A stretch of DNA of 42,236 nt from Methylobacterium goesingense (lineage in GTDB: Bacteria > Pseudomonadota > Alphaproteobacteria > Rhizobiales > Beijerinckiaceae). Below the pieces are notes generated by a model. That model worked only from the letters and a program-made list of their open reading frames with translations. It did no database searches and had not been told where the DNA came from. The stretch is taken from positions 1-42,236 of the forward strand of contig NZ_BPQL01000074.1 in the NCBI RefSeq assembly GCF_022179225.1. The letters are read 5' to 3'. A program made the translations under genes and the position numbers. Below, piece after piece: positions 28,591-35,514 of the stretch (its first letter is position 1; each line of letters starts with the position of its first letter).

Positions 28591-28941
28591 TCAGGCGTGC
28601 CCGAGGGTCACCATGCGGGCGAGGTCGGGCTCGGGCGGGTGCAGCAGGGCGGCGGCGAGGTTGGCCTCCAGCACGATGAGGTCGCAATCCGGGTCCGGTT
28701 CCCAGCCGCAGCGGCAGCCGTCGGCCCCTTCGTGCGCCCGCGCCACCTGGCGGTAGAGAGCGCCCACCACCCGGGCCGCCACCTCCAGGGCCGTCATGGC
28801 GGGCAGCGGCGCCCGGTTCAGGCTCTGCCAGAACGCCCGGCGCAGGGCCTCGTCGAGATGTCCCTCGGGGGACAGGACCTCGGCACAGGACGCGGCCGTC
28901 GACGCCGCGGCGGGGCCGATGCGACCGTCGCGCTCGCTCAT
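28591..28941 (-). CDS. 116-residue protein of unknown function, coupled to upstream 60-residue gene
   Basis: Not recognised. The middle (about residues 27-70) is helical with HLDEALRRAFWQSL and ALEVAARVVGALYRQVARAH. A striking C-terminal stretch, GADGCRCGWEPDPDCDLIVL, holds three cysteines and acidic residues and could bind a metal; it is followed by a helix EANLAAALL. The ATG at 28941 overlaps the stop of the upstream 60-codon gene (ATGA), so the two products are likely made in a fixed ratio and may interact. It has no signal peptide and is probably cytoplasmic. Confidence 0.78.
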   Translation of the reverse strand: MSERDGRIGPAAASTAASCAEVLSPEGHLDEALRRAFWQSLNRAPLPAMTALEVAARVVGALYRQVARAHEGADGCRCGWEPDPDCDLIVLEANLAAALLHPPEPDLARMVTLGHA

Positions 28942-29120
28942 GCCCGCTCTCCCAGTCGCTCGCGCCAATGGGCGGGCACCAGGCCGGGCTCCGCCTCCGG
29001 CACGCTCGCGAGGGCATCGATGAAGTCGGTCAGCCGGTGCAGGCGCAGGTCGACGGCGGACCCGTCCCACCACGCGATGCGCGCGCAGCCGCGCACCCAG
29101 TCCAGTGTGCGTTCCATCAT
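28938..29120 (-). CDS. 60-residue protein of unknown function
   Basis: Small protein with tandem ATG starts (29118 and 29115) behind a clear GGAGAGCGGA ribosome site. The first half, TLDWVRGCARIAWWDGSAVDL, is aromatic and basic; the second, RLHRLTDFIDALASVPE and AHWRERLGERA, is helical. No family is recognised. It is the first gene of a two-gene unit with the 116-residue gene, joined by a 4 bp overlap. Upstream lies an unusually AT-rich 110 bp stretch that probably holds the promoter. The size and arrangement superficially resemble a toxin-antitoxin pair, but no motif supports that. Confidence 0.72.
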   Translation of the reverse strand: MMERTLDWVRGCARIAWWDGSAVDLRLHRLTDFIDALASVPEAEPGLVPAHWRERLGERA

Positions 29121-29433
29121 TCCGCTCTCCTCGTCGATCGGGGCTACGAGAGCGTGTTTGAAAGCTTATCCTGCCCTTGGCAAGCAATAACCAAAACATT
29201 GGAACAGATGTAATATTGGTCAAGCACAGTCGTTCGAAGATCTCGATTTGGAAAAATTCCAGTCGTGGCGAAAACGACTGCCTTCGTCCGGGCTTATCGC
29301 CGGGCCCGCACCCGCACCGCAGCATCGACCGCGACGGAGCCGGCGACGCGGGGACGATCGGGCCACGGGCGTGCCCGCCCCGATCCGGCCGCTCGGGCGA
29401 ATCACGCATCGGGACGGATTTGCGAATCGGCCT
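29121..29433. other. Gene-free stretch with AT-rich island (candidate promoter)
   Basis: No convincing gene in 313 bp. From about 29155 to 29270 the base composition drops well below that of the surroundings, with runs such as aataaccaaaacattgg and taatattggtcaa. On the minus strand TTGACC (29223-29218) followed at 17 bp by AATGTT is a weak sigma-70-like match upstream of the 60/116-residue pair. The remaining part toward crcB is GC-rich and featureless. Confidence 0.4.
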
Positions 29434-29802
29434 TCACAGCACGAGACGCATGAGCATCAGGCCGAGGAGGAGGCCAGCGAGACCGAGGACCACCGATCCG
29501 AGAATGTAGATCAGGGCCGCACCCACCTCGCCCCGCTCCAGCAGGAGAACGCCTTCGAGGGCGTAGGACGAGAAGGTGGTGAAGCCGCCGAGCAGGCCGG
29601 TGGCGAGGAACAGCCGCACGGGCTGGCTGCCGCCCCGCATGGCGTACCACCCGGCGAGCACGCCCATCAGGAGCGAGCCCAGGATGTTGATGCCCATGGT
29701 GCCGTAGGGAAAGGCCGTGCCGAATCGCAGAGCGATGAGCCCGACCCCGTGCCGGGCCATGCCACCGAGGCCCGCCCCGAGGAAGACGATGAGGAAACCC
29801 AT
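29434..29802 (-). CDS. crcB: Fluoride ion channel CrcB/Fluc
   Basis: 122 residues with four transmembrane helices: FLIVFLGAGLGGMARHGVG, GTMGINILGSLLMGVLAG, RLFLATGLLGGFTTFSSYAL and AALIYILGSVVLGLAGLLLG. Family motifs GGMARHG, GxxGINxLGS and GGFTTFSS (the Phe-box and sodium-site region) are intact. It functions as an antiparallel dimer exporting cytoplasmic fluoride. A good AGGAGAGGG ribosome site precedes the ATG. I looked for a crcB-type fluoride riboswitch upstream and found none. It appears to be transcribed alone. Confidence 0.95.
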   Translation of the reverse strand: MGFLIVFLGAGLGGMARHGVGLIALRFGTAFPYGTMGINILGSLLMGVLAGWYAMRGGSQPVRLFLATGLLGGFTTFSSYALEGVLLLERGEVGAALIYILGSVVLGLAGLLLGLMLMRLVL

Positions 29803-30179
29803 TTCGTGCCCTCTCCTGAAGCCGGGCTCCGAGGCATGCGGCGCGCCAGACTAGGCGGAAAGTCCGGGCGCTTCGCCGGGCGGCGACGGCTTACCCCCGA
29901 GGTCCACAGGGGCGGCCACGCCTTTCGCGCCGCCCCGGTGCGATTTCCTTCCCGCAATCGGCCGGCGACGGCATCCCAGTGGAGCACAAAAGGTTTTTCG
30001 TGAGATCACCCGCTGTCCTTCAGATCAGATTAACCAAGATCTGGCTGAATCGCGGCAGTCAAGGTTGATGTTCTCCTTACAGGCACTGTCCGTCTTCCGT
30101 CTCTCGCTTAACCTTTTCTTGAGGTTTGCGGGACCGAACCGGTGCCCGTGCGGGGACTGCGTATCCGAGTACCGCCCGC
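29803..30179. other. Divergent intergenic region with two TTAACC hexamers
   Basis: 377 bp between crcB and the DUF2778 gene. The half nearest the DUF2778 gene (about 29985-30125) is relatively AT-rich and contains an inverted repeat CAGATC...GATCTG (30021-30043 region) and two TTAACC hexamers (30030-30035 and 30108-30113). TTAACC resembles a CtrA half-site, but the full TTAA-N7-TTAA spacing is not present. It is probably the promoter region of the DUF2778 gene; no gene is seen. Confidence 0.4.
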
Positions 30180-31274
30180 ATGAACGACGCTGTGTCCCTG
30201 TCCGGCCGTCGCATCCGCCGCCATCGCCGGCCGCGGGGTCGGGTCCTTTTCCGCAGCTCTGCGGTGGCGCTTCTCTGCGCCGCCTTCCCGCACCTGACCG
30301 CGCAGGACGGCCCCGTTCCGGCAGGGCCGGGACGCCCCGCCCTGGCGGTCGCCGCCGCACCGAGCGCCTATGCGTGGATGCTCGACCCGACACCGACGCT
30401 CGGCGCCGCCGCCTACGGATCGAAGGCCGCCGGCTTCACCGCCGCCCCCCTCGCCGCCGCCCTGGTCCCCCCGGCAGCCCCCGCCACGCTCCTGGCGATG
30501 GCCGCTCCCCGTCCGGCGCGCGCGCCGGCCGCGATACCCGAGCGGGTCGCCCAACTCACGCCCCTGCCCATTCCCCGCCCGGCCGGCCTCGCGGCGCCGA
30601 GCGAGCCGCCACGGCTCGCCCTGCGGGCGGCTCCGGCCCTGCGCAACCTCGCGGCACGCCGCACCCAGATCGCCCGGGCCGCGACCGACGCGGAGGCCGA
30701 GCGCTCGTTCTTCGACACCGTGTTCGGCACCCGCCCGGAGCCGGAAACGCCGGCCCCTCGGACCACCCTCGCCTACGCGGCCGTCGACCCCAGCGTCGAT
30801 CCGGGTCCGCGCCGAGTGCTGGAGAGCAATCCCGGGGTGAGCGCGGGGACGGCCGTCTACGACATCACGGCGCGCACCGTGACCCTGCCGAGCGGCGAGC
30901 GGCTGGAGGCGCATTCCGGGCTCGGCGAGAGCATGGACAACCCGCGCCACGTCCACCGCCGGATGCGCGGCTCGACCCCACCGGGCACCTACGACCTCAC
31001 CGAGCGCGAGGCGCTGTTCCACGGGGTGCGGGCGATCCGTCTCAACCCGGTGGGCGGCAGCGCCGCGATCCACGGCCGCGACGGCATCCTGGCCCACACC
31101 TACATGCTCGGCCCCAGCGGCGCCTCGAATGGCTGCGTCTCGTTCAAGGACTACAATCGCTTCCTCCAGGCCTACCTGCGCGGTGAGGTTCGCCGCCTCG
31201 TCGTGGTGGCCGGGGGCCGGGGCGATGCCAGCCCGAGCTTCGCCGAGCGCCTGTTCGGCCGCGCCACGCGCTGA
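30180..31274 (+). CDS. DUF2778 (Tlde1-like) L,D-transpeptidase-fold exported protein
   Basis: 364 residues. An arginine-rich start and hydrophobic stretch (VLFRSSAVALLCAAFPHLTA) form a signal peptide or anchor. Residues about 45-220 are Ala/Pro-rich and probably span the periplasm. The catalytic domain (about 230-345) has YDITARTVTLPSGERLEAHSG, the H298 motif IHGRDG and Cys319 in GASNGCVSFKDY, the His/Cys pair of the DUF2778/YkuD-like fold. Members cut or exchange peptidoglycan peptides; Salmonella Tlde1 is a type VI effector, but the exported, stand-alone form here points to the cell's own wall. The start ATG at 30180 lacks a strong ribosome site. Confidence 0.85.
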   Translation: MNDAVSLSGRRIRRHRRPRGRVLFRSSAVALLCAAFPHLTAQDGPVPAGPGRPALAVAAAPSAYAWMLDPTPTLGAAAYGSKAAGFTAAPLAAALVPPAAPATLLAMAAPRPARAPAAIPERVAQLTPLPIPRPAGLAAPSEPPRLALRAAPALRNLAARRTQIARAATDAEAERSFFDTVFGTRPEPETPAPRTTLAYAAVDPSVDPGPRRVLESNPGVSAGTAVYDITARTVTLPSGERLEAHSGLGESMDNPRHVHRRMRGSTPPGTYDLTEREALFHGVRAIRLNPVGGSAAIHGRDGILAHTYMLGPSGASNGCVSFKDYNRFLQAYLRGEVRRLVVVAGGRGDASPSFAERLFGRATR

Positions 31275-31296
31275 CCTTCAGCCCATTCACGACGAA

Positions 31297-31321
31297 GCCG
31301 CGCACCCAGGGGGTGCGCGGC
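31297..31321. terminator. Bidirectional terminator-like hairpin
   Basis: GCCGCGCACCC and GGGTGCGCGGC form a perfect 11 bp stem with a 3-base AGG loop in the 74 bp gap between the convergent DUF2778 gene and the aldehyde oxidoreductase operon. The position and stability fit a shared terminator even though no T-run follows. Confidence 0.65.
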
Positions 31322-31348
31322 TCGAGCGAAGTCGGAACGCGTGGTCGA

Positions 31349-33601
31349 TCAGCCGATGATCTTGTCGATGGTGATCGGCAGTTCGCGGATGCGCTTGCCG
31401 GTGGCGTGGAACACAGCGTTGGCCACCGCCGCCGCCGTGCCGACGATGCCGATCTCGCCCAGGCCCTTCACGCCCATCGGGTTGGCCTTGTCCTCTTCGT
31501 CCACGAAGATCACCTCGATGTCGTGGATGTCGGCGTGGACCGGCACATGGTACTCGCCCAGATTGTGGTTCATGAACCGGCCGATGGTGTGGTCGAGCAT
31601 GGATTCCTCCTCCAGCGCCGAGCCGATACCCATCACCACGCCGCCGAGGATCTGGCTGCGCGCCGTCTTGGTGTTGAGGATCTTGCCCGCTGCGATCGCC
31701 GAGACGACGCGGGTGACGCGCACGACGCCGAGATCTTCGTCGACCTTCACCTCGGCGAAGACGGCCGAGTGCGTGTAGCCGGCGAAGTCCTGGGCATGGC
31801 CGGAATCCGGGCCGGCCGAGCCGGTGGCCTCGATCTTGTCCATGCCCCCCTTCGCCATCACCTCCGTGATGGCGATGCTGCGGGACGGATCACCCGCCAC
31901 CGAGATGCGCCCCTCCTTGAAGACCGCACGCGCGAAATCGACGTTGGCCAGCGGCGAATCGTCGAGGCCGCGGGCCAGGGTGAAGACCTGGGCGGCGATG
32001 TCGTAGCAGGCCCGCATTACCGCCGTGCCGGAGGAGGCCGCCGTCCACGAGCCGCCCGCGAGCGGTGCGTCGGCGAGCTTCGAGTCGCCGAGCTTCGTCG
32101 TCACGTCCGTCATCGGCAGGCCGAGCGCGTCGGCGGCGATCTGGGTCAGGATCGTGTAGGTGCCGGTACCGATGTCGCCGGTCTGGTTGCCGACCACGAG
32201 CTTGCCGTCGGCGGTCAGGGTCGCCTGGGCACTCGACTGCATCATCATCGATTCCCAGATGCCGGTGGCCATGCCCCAACCGACGAGCTCGCGCCCGTCC
32301 CGCATGGAGCGCGGCTCCGGGTTGCGGGCCGACCAGCCGAAGCGCTCGGCGCCCTCCGCATAGGCCGCCCGCAGCGACTTGGAGCTGAACGGCTTGTCCT
32401 GGGTGCGGTCCTTCTCGGCATAGTTCCGCAGGCGCAGGTCGATCGGGTCCTGCCCCGTCTGATGGGCGAGTTCGTCCATCGCCACCTCGAGGGCGAACAC
32501 CCCCGTCACCGCGCCGGGAGCCCGCATGTCGGAAGGCGTGTAGGTGTCGATCTTGGCGAGCCGGTAGTCGAGGGCGACGTTCGGGCAGTCGTAGAGGACG
32601 CCCGACCAGTTCACCACGACCTCCTGGTAATCCTCGAAGCCGGAGGTGCCGGAGATCGCCTCGTGCCGGATGGAGGTCAGCGCGCCGTCGGCCTCGGCCC
32701 CGAGGGCGACGGTCTGGCGCACGTCGGGCCGGTAGCCGAAGGTGAACATCTGGTCGCGGGTCAGGGTCACCCGCACCGAGCGCTCCAGTTCCCGCGCGGC
32801 CATGACGGCGAGGAAGAGCTGGTATTGCGGACGAAGCCCCGAGCCGAAGCCGCCGCCGAGATAGGGGTTGAGGACGTGGACGTCGTCCTTCTTCATCCCG
32901 AACACACCGGTGATGTAGCCGAGGCTGTTCGAGACGCCCTGGATCTTGTCGTAGACGGTGATCTTGCCGTCGCCCTCCCAGACCACCGTCGAGGCATGGG
33001 GCTCCATCGGGTTATGGTGCTCCACGGCCATATGGTAGTGGTTGGTGAGCTGGACCGGGGCGGTCCTGTAGGCGCCGTCCGCATCGCCCCAGGGCGCCGG
33101 CGGCGGCTTGATGCCGGAGCGCTTCTTGGGCGGCACGTAGGCCGCATCCTCCAGCGCCCGGAGATCGGTCGTCGGCGCATCGGCCTCGTAGGTGAGCTTT
33201 ACCAGCGAAGCGGCGTAGCGCGCCGTGCCGAAATTCTCCGCCACCACCAGGGCCACGGGCTGGCCGCTGTAATGGATCTTGTCGTCATAGAGCGGCCGGA
33301 AGGGCGAGCCGGGGGGCGCGACCTGGTCCTGGTAATTGTAGTCGAGCCAGGCGGTGCGCGGCCGGTTCGCGTGGGTGAAGACCTTGAGGACTCCCGGCAC
33401 CGCCTCGGCGGCGGCGGTGTCGATGGACAGGATGCGGCCGCGAGCGATTCCGCTCGAGACCACGTAGCCGTGGGTCAGGTCGGGGGCGGCGAACTCGCCG
33501 GCATACTTCGCCTGGCCGGTGACCTTGGCGGGGCCGTCGACGCGGCTCTGCGCGGTGCCGACATAGGTGTCGGTGCCTGAAGTGCTGATGCTGTGGGCCA
33601 T
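31349..33601 (-). CDS. paoC: Aldehyde oxidoreductase, molybdopterin-binding subunit (PaoC/YagR-like)
   Basis: 750 residues, xanthine dehydrogenase family large subunit. The N-terminal ab-hammerhead domain has RVDGPAKVTGQAKYAGEF. The molybdenum cofactor domains contain HHNPMEPHA, LGGGFGSGLRPQYQ, DMRAPGAVTGVFALE and GDIGTGTYTILTQIAA. The catalytic Glu is E716 in KGLGEIGIVG. By family knowledge it carries molybdopterin cytosine dinucleotide and oxidises aldehydes to acids. It is the third gene of a minus-strand set: the 2Fe-2S subunit, the FAD/4Fe-4S subunit, then this gene 10 bp later. The substrate range (for example aromatic aldehydes) is inferred from the Pao family. An AAGGA site precedes the ATG. 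Confidence 0.93.
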   Translation of the reverse strand: MAHSISTSGTDTYVGTAQSRVDGPAKVTGQAKYAGEFAAPDLTHGYVVSSGIARGRILSIDTAAAEAVPGVLKVFTHANRPRTAWLDYNYQDQVAPPGSPFRPLYDDKIHYSGQPVALVVAENFGTARYAASLVKLTYEADAPTTDLRALEDAAYVPPKKRSGIKPPPAPWGDADGAYRTAPVQLTNHYHMAVEHHNPMEPHASTVVWEGDGKITVYDKIQGVSNSLGYITGVFGMKKDDVHVLNPYLGGGFGSGLRPQYQLFLAVMAARELERSVRVTLTRDQMFTFGYRPDVRQTVALGAEADGALTSIRHEAISGTSGFEDYQEVVVNWSGVLYDCPNVALDYRLAKIDTYTPSDMRAPGAVTGVFALEVAMDELAHQTGQDPIDLRLRNYAEKDRTQDKPFSSKSLRAAYAEGAERFGWSARNPEPRSMRDGRELVGWGMATGIWESMMMQSSAQATLTADGKLVVGNQTGDIGTGTYTILTQIAADALGLPMTDVTTKLGDSKLADAPLAGGSWTAASSGTAVMRACYDIAAQVFTLARGLDDSPLANVDFARAVFKEGRISVAGDPSRSIAITEVMAKGGMDKIEATGSAGPDSGHAQDFAGYTHSAVFAEVKVDEDLGVVRVTRVVSAIAAGKILNTKTARSQILGGVVMGIGSALEEESMLDHTIGRFMNHNLGEYHVPVHADIHDIEVIFVDEEDKANPMGVKGLGEIGIVGTAAAVANAVFHATGKRIRELPITIDKIIG

Positions 33602-33611
33602 GGGGGTTCCT

Positions 33612-34625
33612 TCAGGCGATGCGCTTGTCGGACTGAGACTGGGGCGTGCCGGCGGCGGCCTGGGTCAGGCCGCGAATGATGGCGCGCCGCGCGAGTTCGA
33701 TCTTGAAGCCGTTCTCGGATTGGGGTCGTGCCTCGGCCACCACGATGTTGGCGGCCGCGGCGAAGGTCTCCTGGGTTGCCGGCTTGCCGGCCAGGAAGGC
33801 TTCCGCCTGCGCGTCGCGCCAGGGCTTGTGGGCGACGCCGCCCAGCGCGAAGCGCGCGCTCGCGATGGTGTCGCCGTCGAGCCGCATCACGGCGGCCACC
33901 GAAACCAGGGCGAAGGCGTAGGAGAGGCGGTCGCGCAGCTTCAGGTAGGTGTGGTGGGCGCCGAAATCCGCGTCGGGCAGATCGACCGCGAGCACGATCT
34001 CGTCCGCCCCGAGGGTGGTGTCGCGCTCGGGCGTGTCACCCGGCAGGCGATGGAAGTCGGCGAAGGGGATGGTGCGCTCGCCGCCCGGACCGGCGACCCG
34101 GACCGTCGCCTCAAGGGCGGCCAGCGCCACGCACATGTCGGAGGGGTGGGTGGCGATGCAGGACGAGCTCGTCCCGAAGATGGCGTGGATGCGGTTGACT
34201 CCGCCGATGGCGGCGCAGCCGGTGCCGGGCTCGCGCTTGTTGCAGGGCGTGGCGTCGTCGTAGAAATAATAGCAGCGGGTGCGCTGCAGCAGGTTGCCGC
34301 CGGTGGTGGCGGCGTTGCGCAACTGGCCCGAGGCGCCGGCCAGGATCGCGCTCGACAGCAGCGGATAGCGCGCCTTGACCCGGTCGTCGTAGGCCACCGT
34401 GGAATTCGTCACCAGGGCGCCGAGGCTGAGGCCGCCGTCGCGCTCCTCGATCCGGTCGAGGGGAAGCCGGGTGATGTCGACGAGGCGCTCGGGCCGCTCG
34501 ACGTTGTACTTCATCAGGTCGACGAGGTTCGTGCCGCCGGCGATGAAGCGGGCGTTCGCACCGGACGCGATCGCGCGCACCGCCTCGTCCACGGTGGTGG
34601 GGCGGACGTAATCGAAGCGGTTCAT
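33612..34625 (-). CDS. paoB: Aldehyde oxidoreductase, FAD and 4Fe-4S subunit (PaoB/YagS-like)
   Basis: 337 residues. The FAD-binding domain of the CO dehydrogenase/xanthine dehydrogenase medium subunit is shown by ARFIAGGTNLVDLMKY and SGQLRNAATTGGNLLQ. After it an insert holds C118 (RTRCYYF), C128 and C137 (PCNKREPGTGC) and C156 (SSSC), the four-cysteine pattern that binds an additional 4Fe-4S cluster in E. coli PaoB and 4-hydroxybenzoyl-CoA reductase-like proteins. It passes electrons between the Mo subunit, the 2Fe-2S centres and FAD. The ATG at 34625 overlaps the stop of the 2Fe-2S gene as ATGA, so translation is coupled. Confidence 0.93.
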   Translation of the reverse strand: MNRFDYVRPTTVDEAVRAIASGANARFIAGGTNLVDLMKYNVERPERLVDITRLPLDRIEERDGGLSLGALVTNSTVAYDDRVKARYPLLSSAILAGASGQLRNAATTGGNLLQRTRCYYFYDDATPCNKREPGTGCAAIGGVNRIHAIFGTSSSCIATHPSDMCVALAALEATVRVAGPGGERTIPFADFHRLPGDTPERDTTLGADEIVLAVDLPDADFGAHHTYLKLRDRLSYAFALVSVAAVMRLDGDTIASARFALGGVAHKPWRDAQAEAFLAGKPATQETFAAAANIVVAEARPQSENGFKIELARRAIIRGLTQAAAGTPQSQSDKRIA

Positions 34626-35128
34626 TTCGCGACTCCCGCGTGCATCACGTCTTCGATGGCATCGACGATGTTGGTGTAGGCGCCACAGCGGCAGATGTTG
34701 CCGCTCATCGCCTCGCGGATCTCGTCCCGCGAGTGGGCGTGCCCCTCGGAGAGCATGCCCACGGCCGAGCAGAGCTGGCCGGGCGTGCAGTAGCCGCACT
34801 GGAAGGCGTCGTGCTCGACGAAGGCGGCCTGGAGCGGGTGCAGCCCCTCGATGCCGGCCAAGCCCTCGACGGTGGTGATGCTGGCCCCGTCCTTCATCAC
34901 CGCCAGGGTCAGGCAGGAATTGATGCGGGTGCCGTTCACCAGCACCGTGCAGGCCCCGCATTGACCGTGGTCGCAGCCCTTCTTGGTGCCGGTGAGGTCG
35001 AGATCCTCGCGCAGGAGGTCGAGCAGAGTGGTCCAGGGCGCGACCTGAAGCGACCGGCTCTCGCCGTTGATCGTCAGGGTGATGCCGATGGTGTTCGCAG
35101 CATCGGTGGAGCCGCTTTCGATGAGCAT
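34622..35128 (-). CDS. paoA: Aldehyde oxidoreductase, 2Fe-2S subunit (PaoA/YagT-like)
   Basis: 168 residues with two 2Fe-2S clusters: a plant-ferredoxin type site (C52, C57, C60, C72 in GCDHGQCGACTVLVNGTRINSC) and an all-helical site (C111, C114, C146, C148 in QCGYC and ICRCG). E. coli PaoA has a twin-arginine signal for periplasmic export. Here the first in-frame start is MLIESGSTDA; the upstream frame has an RRR stretch but no start codon before a stop, so I predict a cytoplasmic enzyme. It is first in the operon, with its promoter in the 386 bp gap to the dipeptidase gene. Confidence 0.93.
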   Translation of the reverse strand: MLIESGSTDAANTIGITLTINGESRSLQVAPWTTLLDLLREDLDLTGTKKGCDHGQCGACTVLVNGTRINSCLTLAVMKDGASITTVEGLAGIEGLHPLQAAFVEHDAFQCGYCTPGQLCSAVGMLSEGHAHSRDEIREAMSGNICRCGAYTNIVDAIEDVMHAGVAK

Positions 35129-35514
35129 GGCGGTATCCGTGGCTTGTGCGGCGCGAGAGGTGCGACGTCGCTGGTCTTCGAGGAAACGCGCGCGGGCTGA
35201 CGCGGGGAAAAATCATCCGCCCCAGCCCGGTCCACTCGATAACAGTTCCAAAAAGCCGGTGTTCCCGCCGTGCATCGGTATGCCGGGCTCGCGTTCGACG
35301 AGAGCACCATTTCACGGGCCGATTTCACCCTCGGATGGGCGAAGGAGCCGGGCCGTCGTTCGGGGTCTCTGGCCTTGGCTCGCTGGCCCAAGGTTGCTTG
35401 CCCAAGGTTGCTTGCCAGGGTTGCTTGCCAAGGTTGCTTGCCCAAGGTTGCTTGGCCCAGCCGCCATGGGCTAACCCGGGGGGGCCGCCGCTCGCCTTCG
35501 ATCAAGGACGCCCG
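35129..35514. other. Divergent intergenic region between paoA and the M20 dipeptidase gene
   Basis: 386 bp without a supported gene. It must hold the promoters of both flanking genes. The dipeptidase-proximal part contains the five-copy minisatellite described separately; the rest is GC-rich with no clear -35/-10 pair or operator that I can identify. Confidence 0.5.
35387..35454. repeat. Five tandem copies of a 13-14 bp unit (minisatellite)
   Basis: The units are cccaaggttgcttg (35387-35400), the same (35401-35414), ccagggttgcttg (35415-35427), ccaaggttgcttg (35428-35440) and cccaaggttgcttg (35441-35454). It ends 60 bp before the dipeptidase ATG. The GGTTGCTTG part is invariant. There are no spacers between the units, so it is not a CRISPR. 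Its place upstream of the gene would let copy number affect leader length. Confidence 0.92.

Noticed and set aside
28591..29120. Toxin-antitoxin system
   Set aside because: Size and overlap fit superficially, but neither protein shows a toxin nuclease/kinase motif or an antitoxin DNA-binding fold.
29803..29900. Possible fluoride riboswitch upstream of crcB
   Set aside because: The minus-strand leader lacks the conserved motifs and pseudoknot elements of the crcB riboswitch.
30030..30113. CtrA binding sites upstream of the DUF2778 gene
   Set aside because: Only isolated TTAACC hexamers are present, 78 bp apart, without the TTAA-N7-TTAA arrangement, so I do not claim regulation.
31313..33580. 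755-codon open frame on the plus strand across paoC
   Set aside because: Antisense shadow of the molybdopterin subunit, with no family motif and biased composition.
35387..35454. Short repeats that could suggest a CRISPR array
   Set aside because: Units are 13-14 bp and directly adjacent with no spacers, and there are no cas genes nearby.
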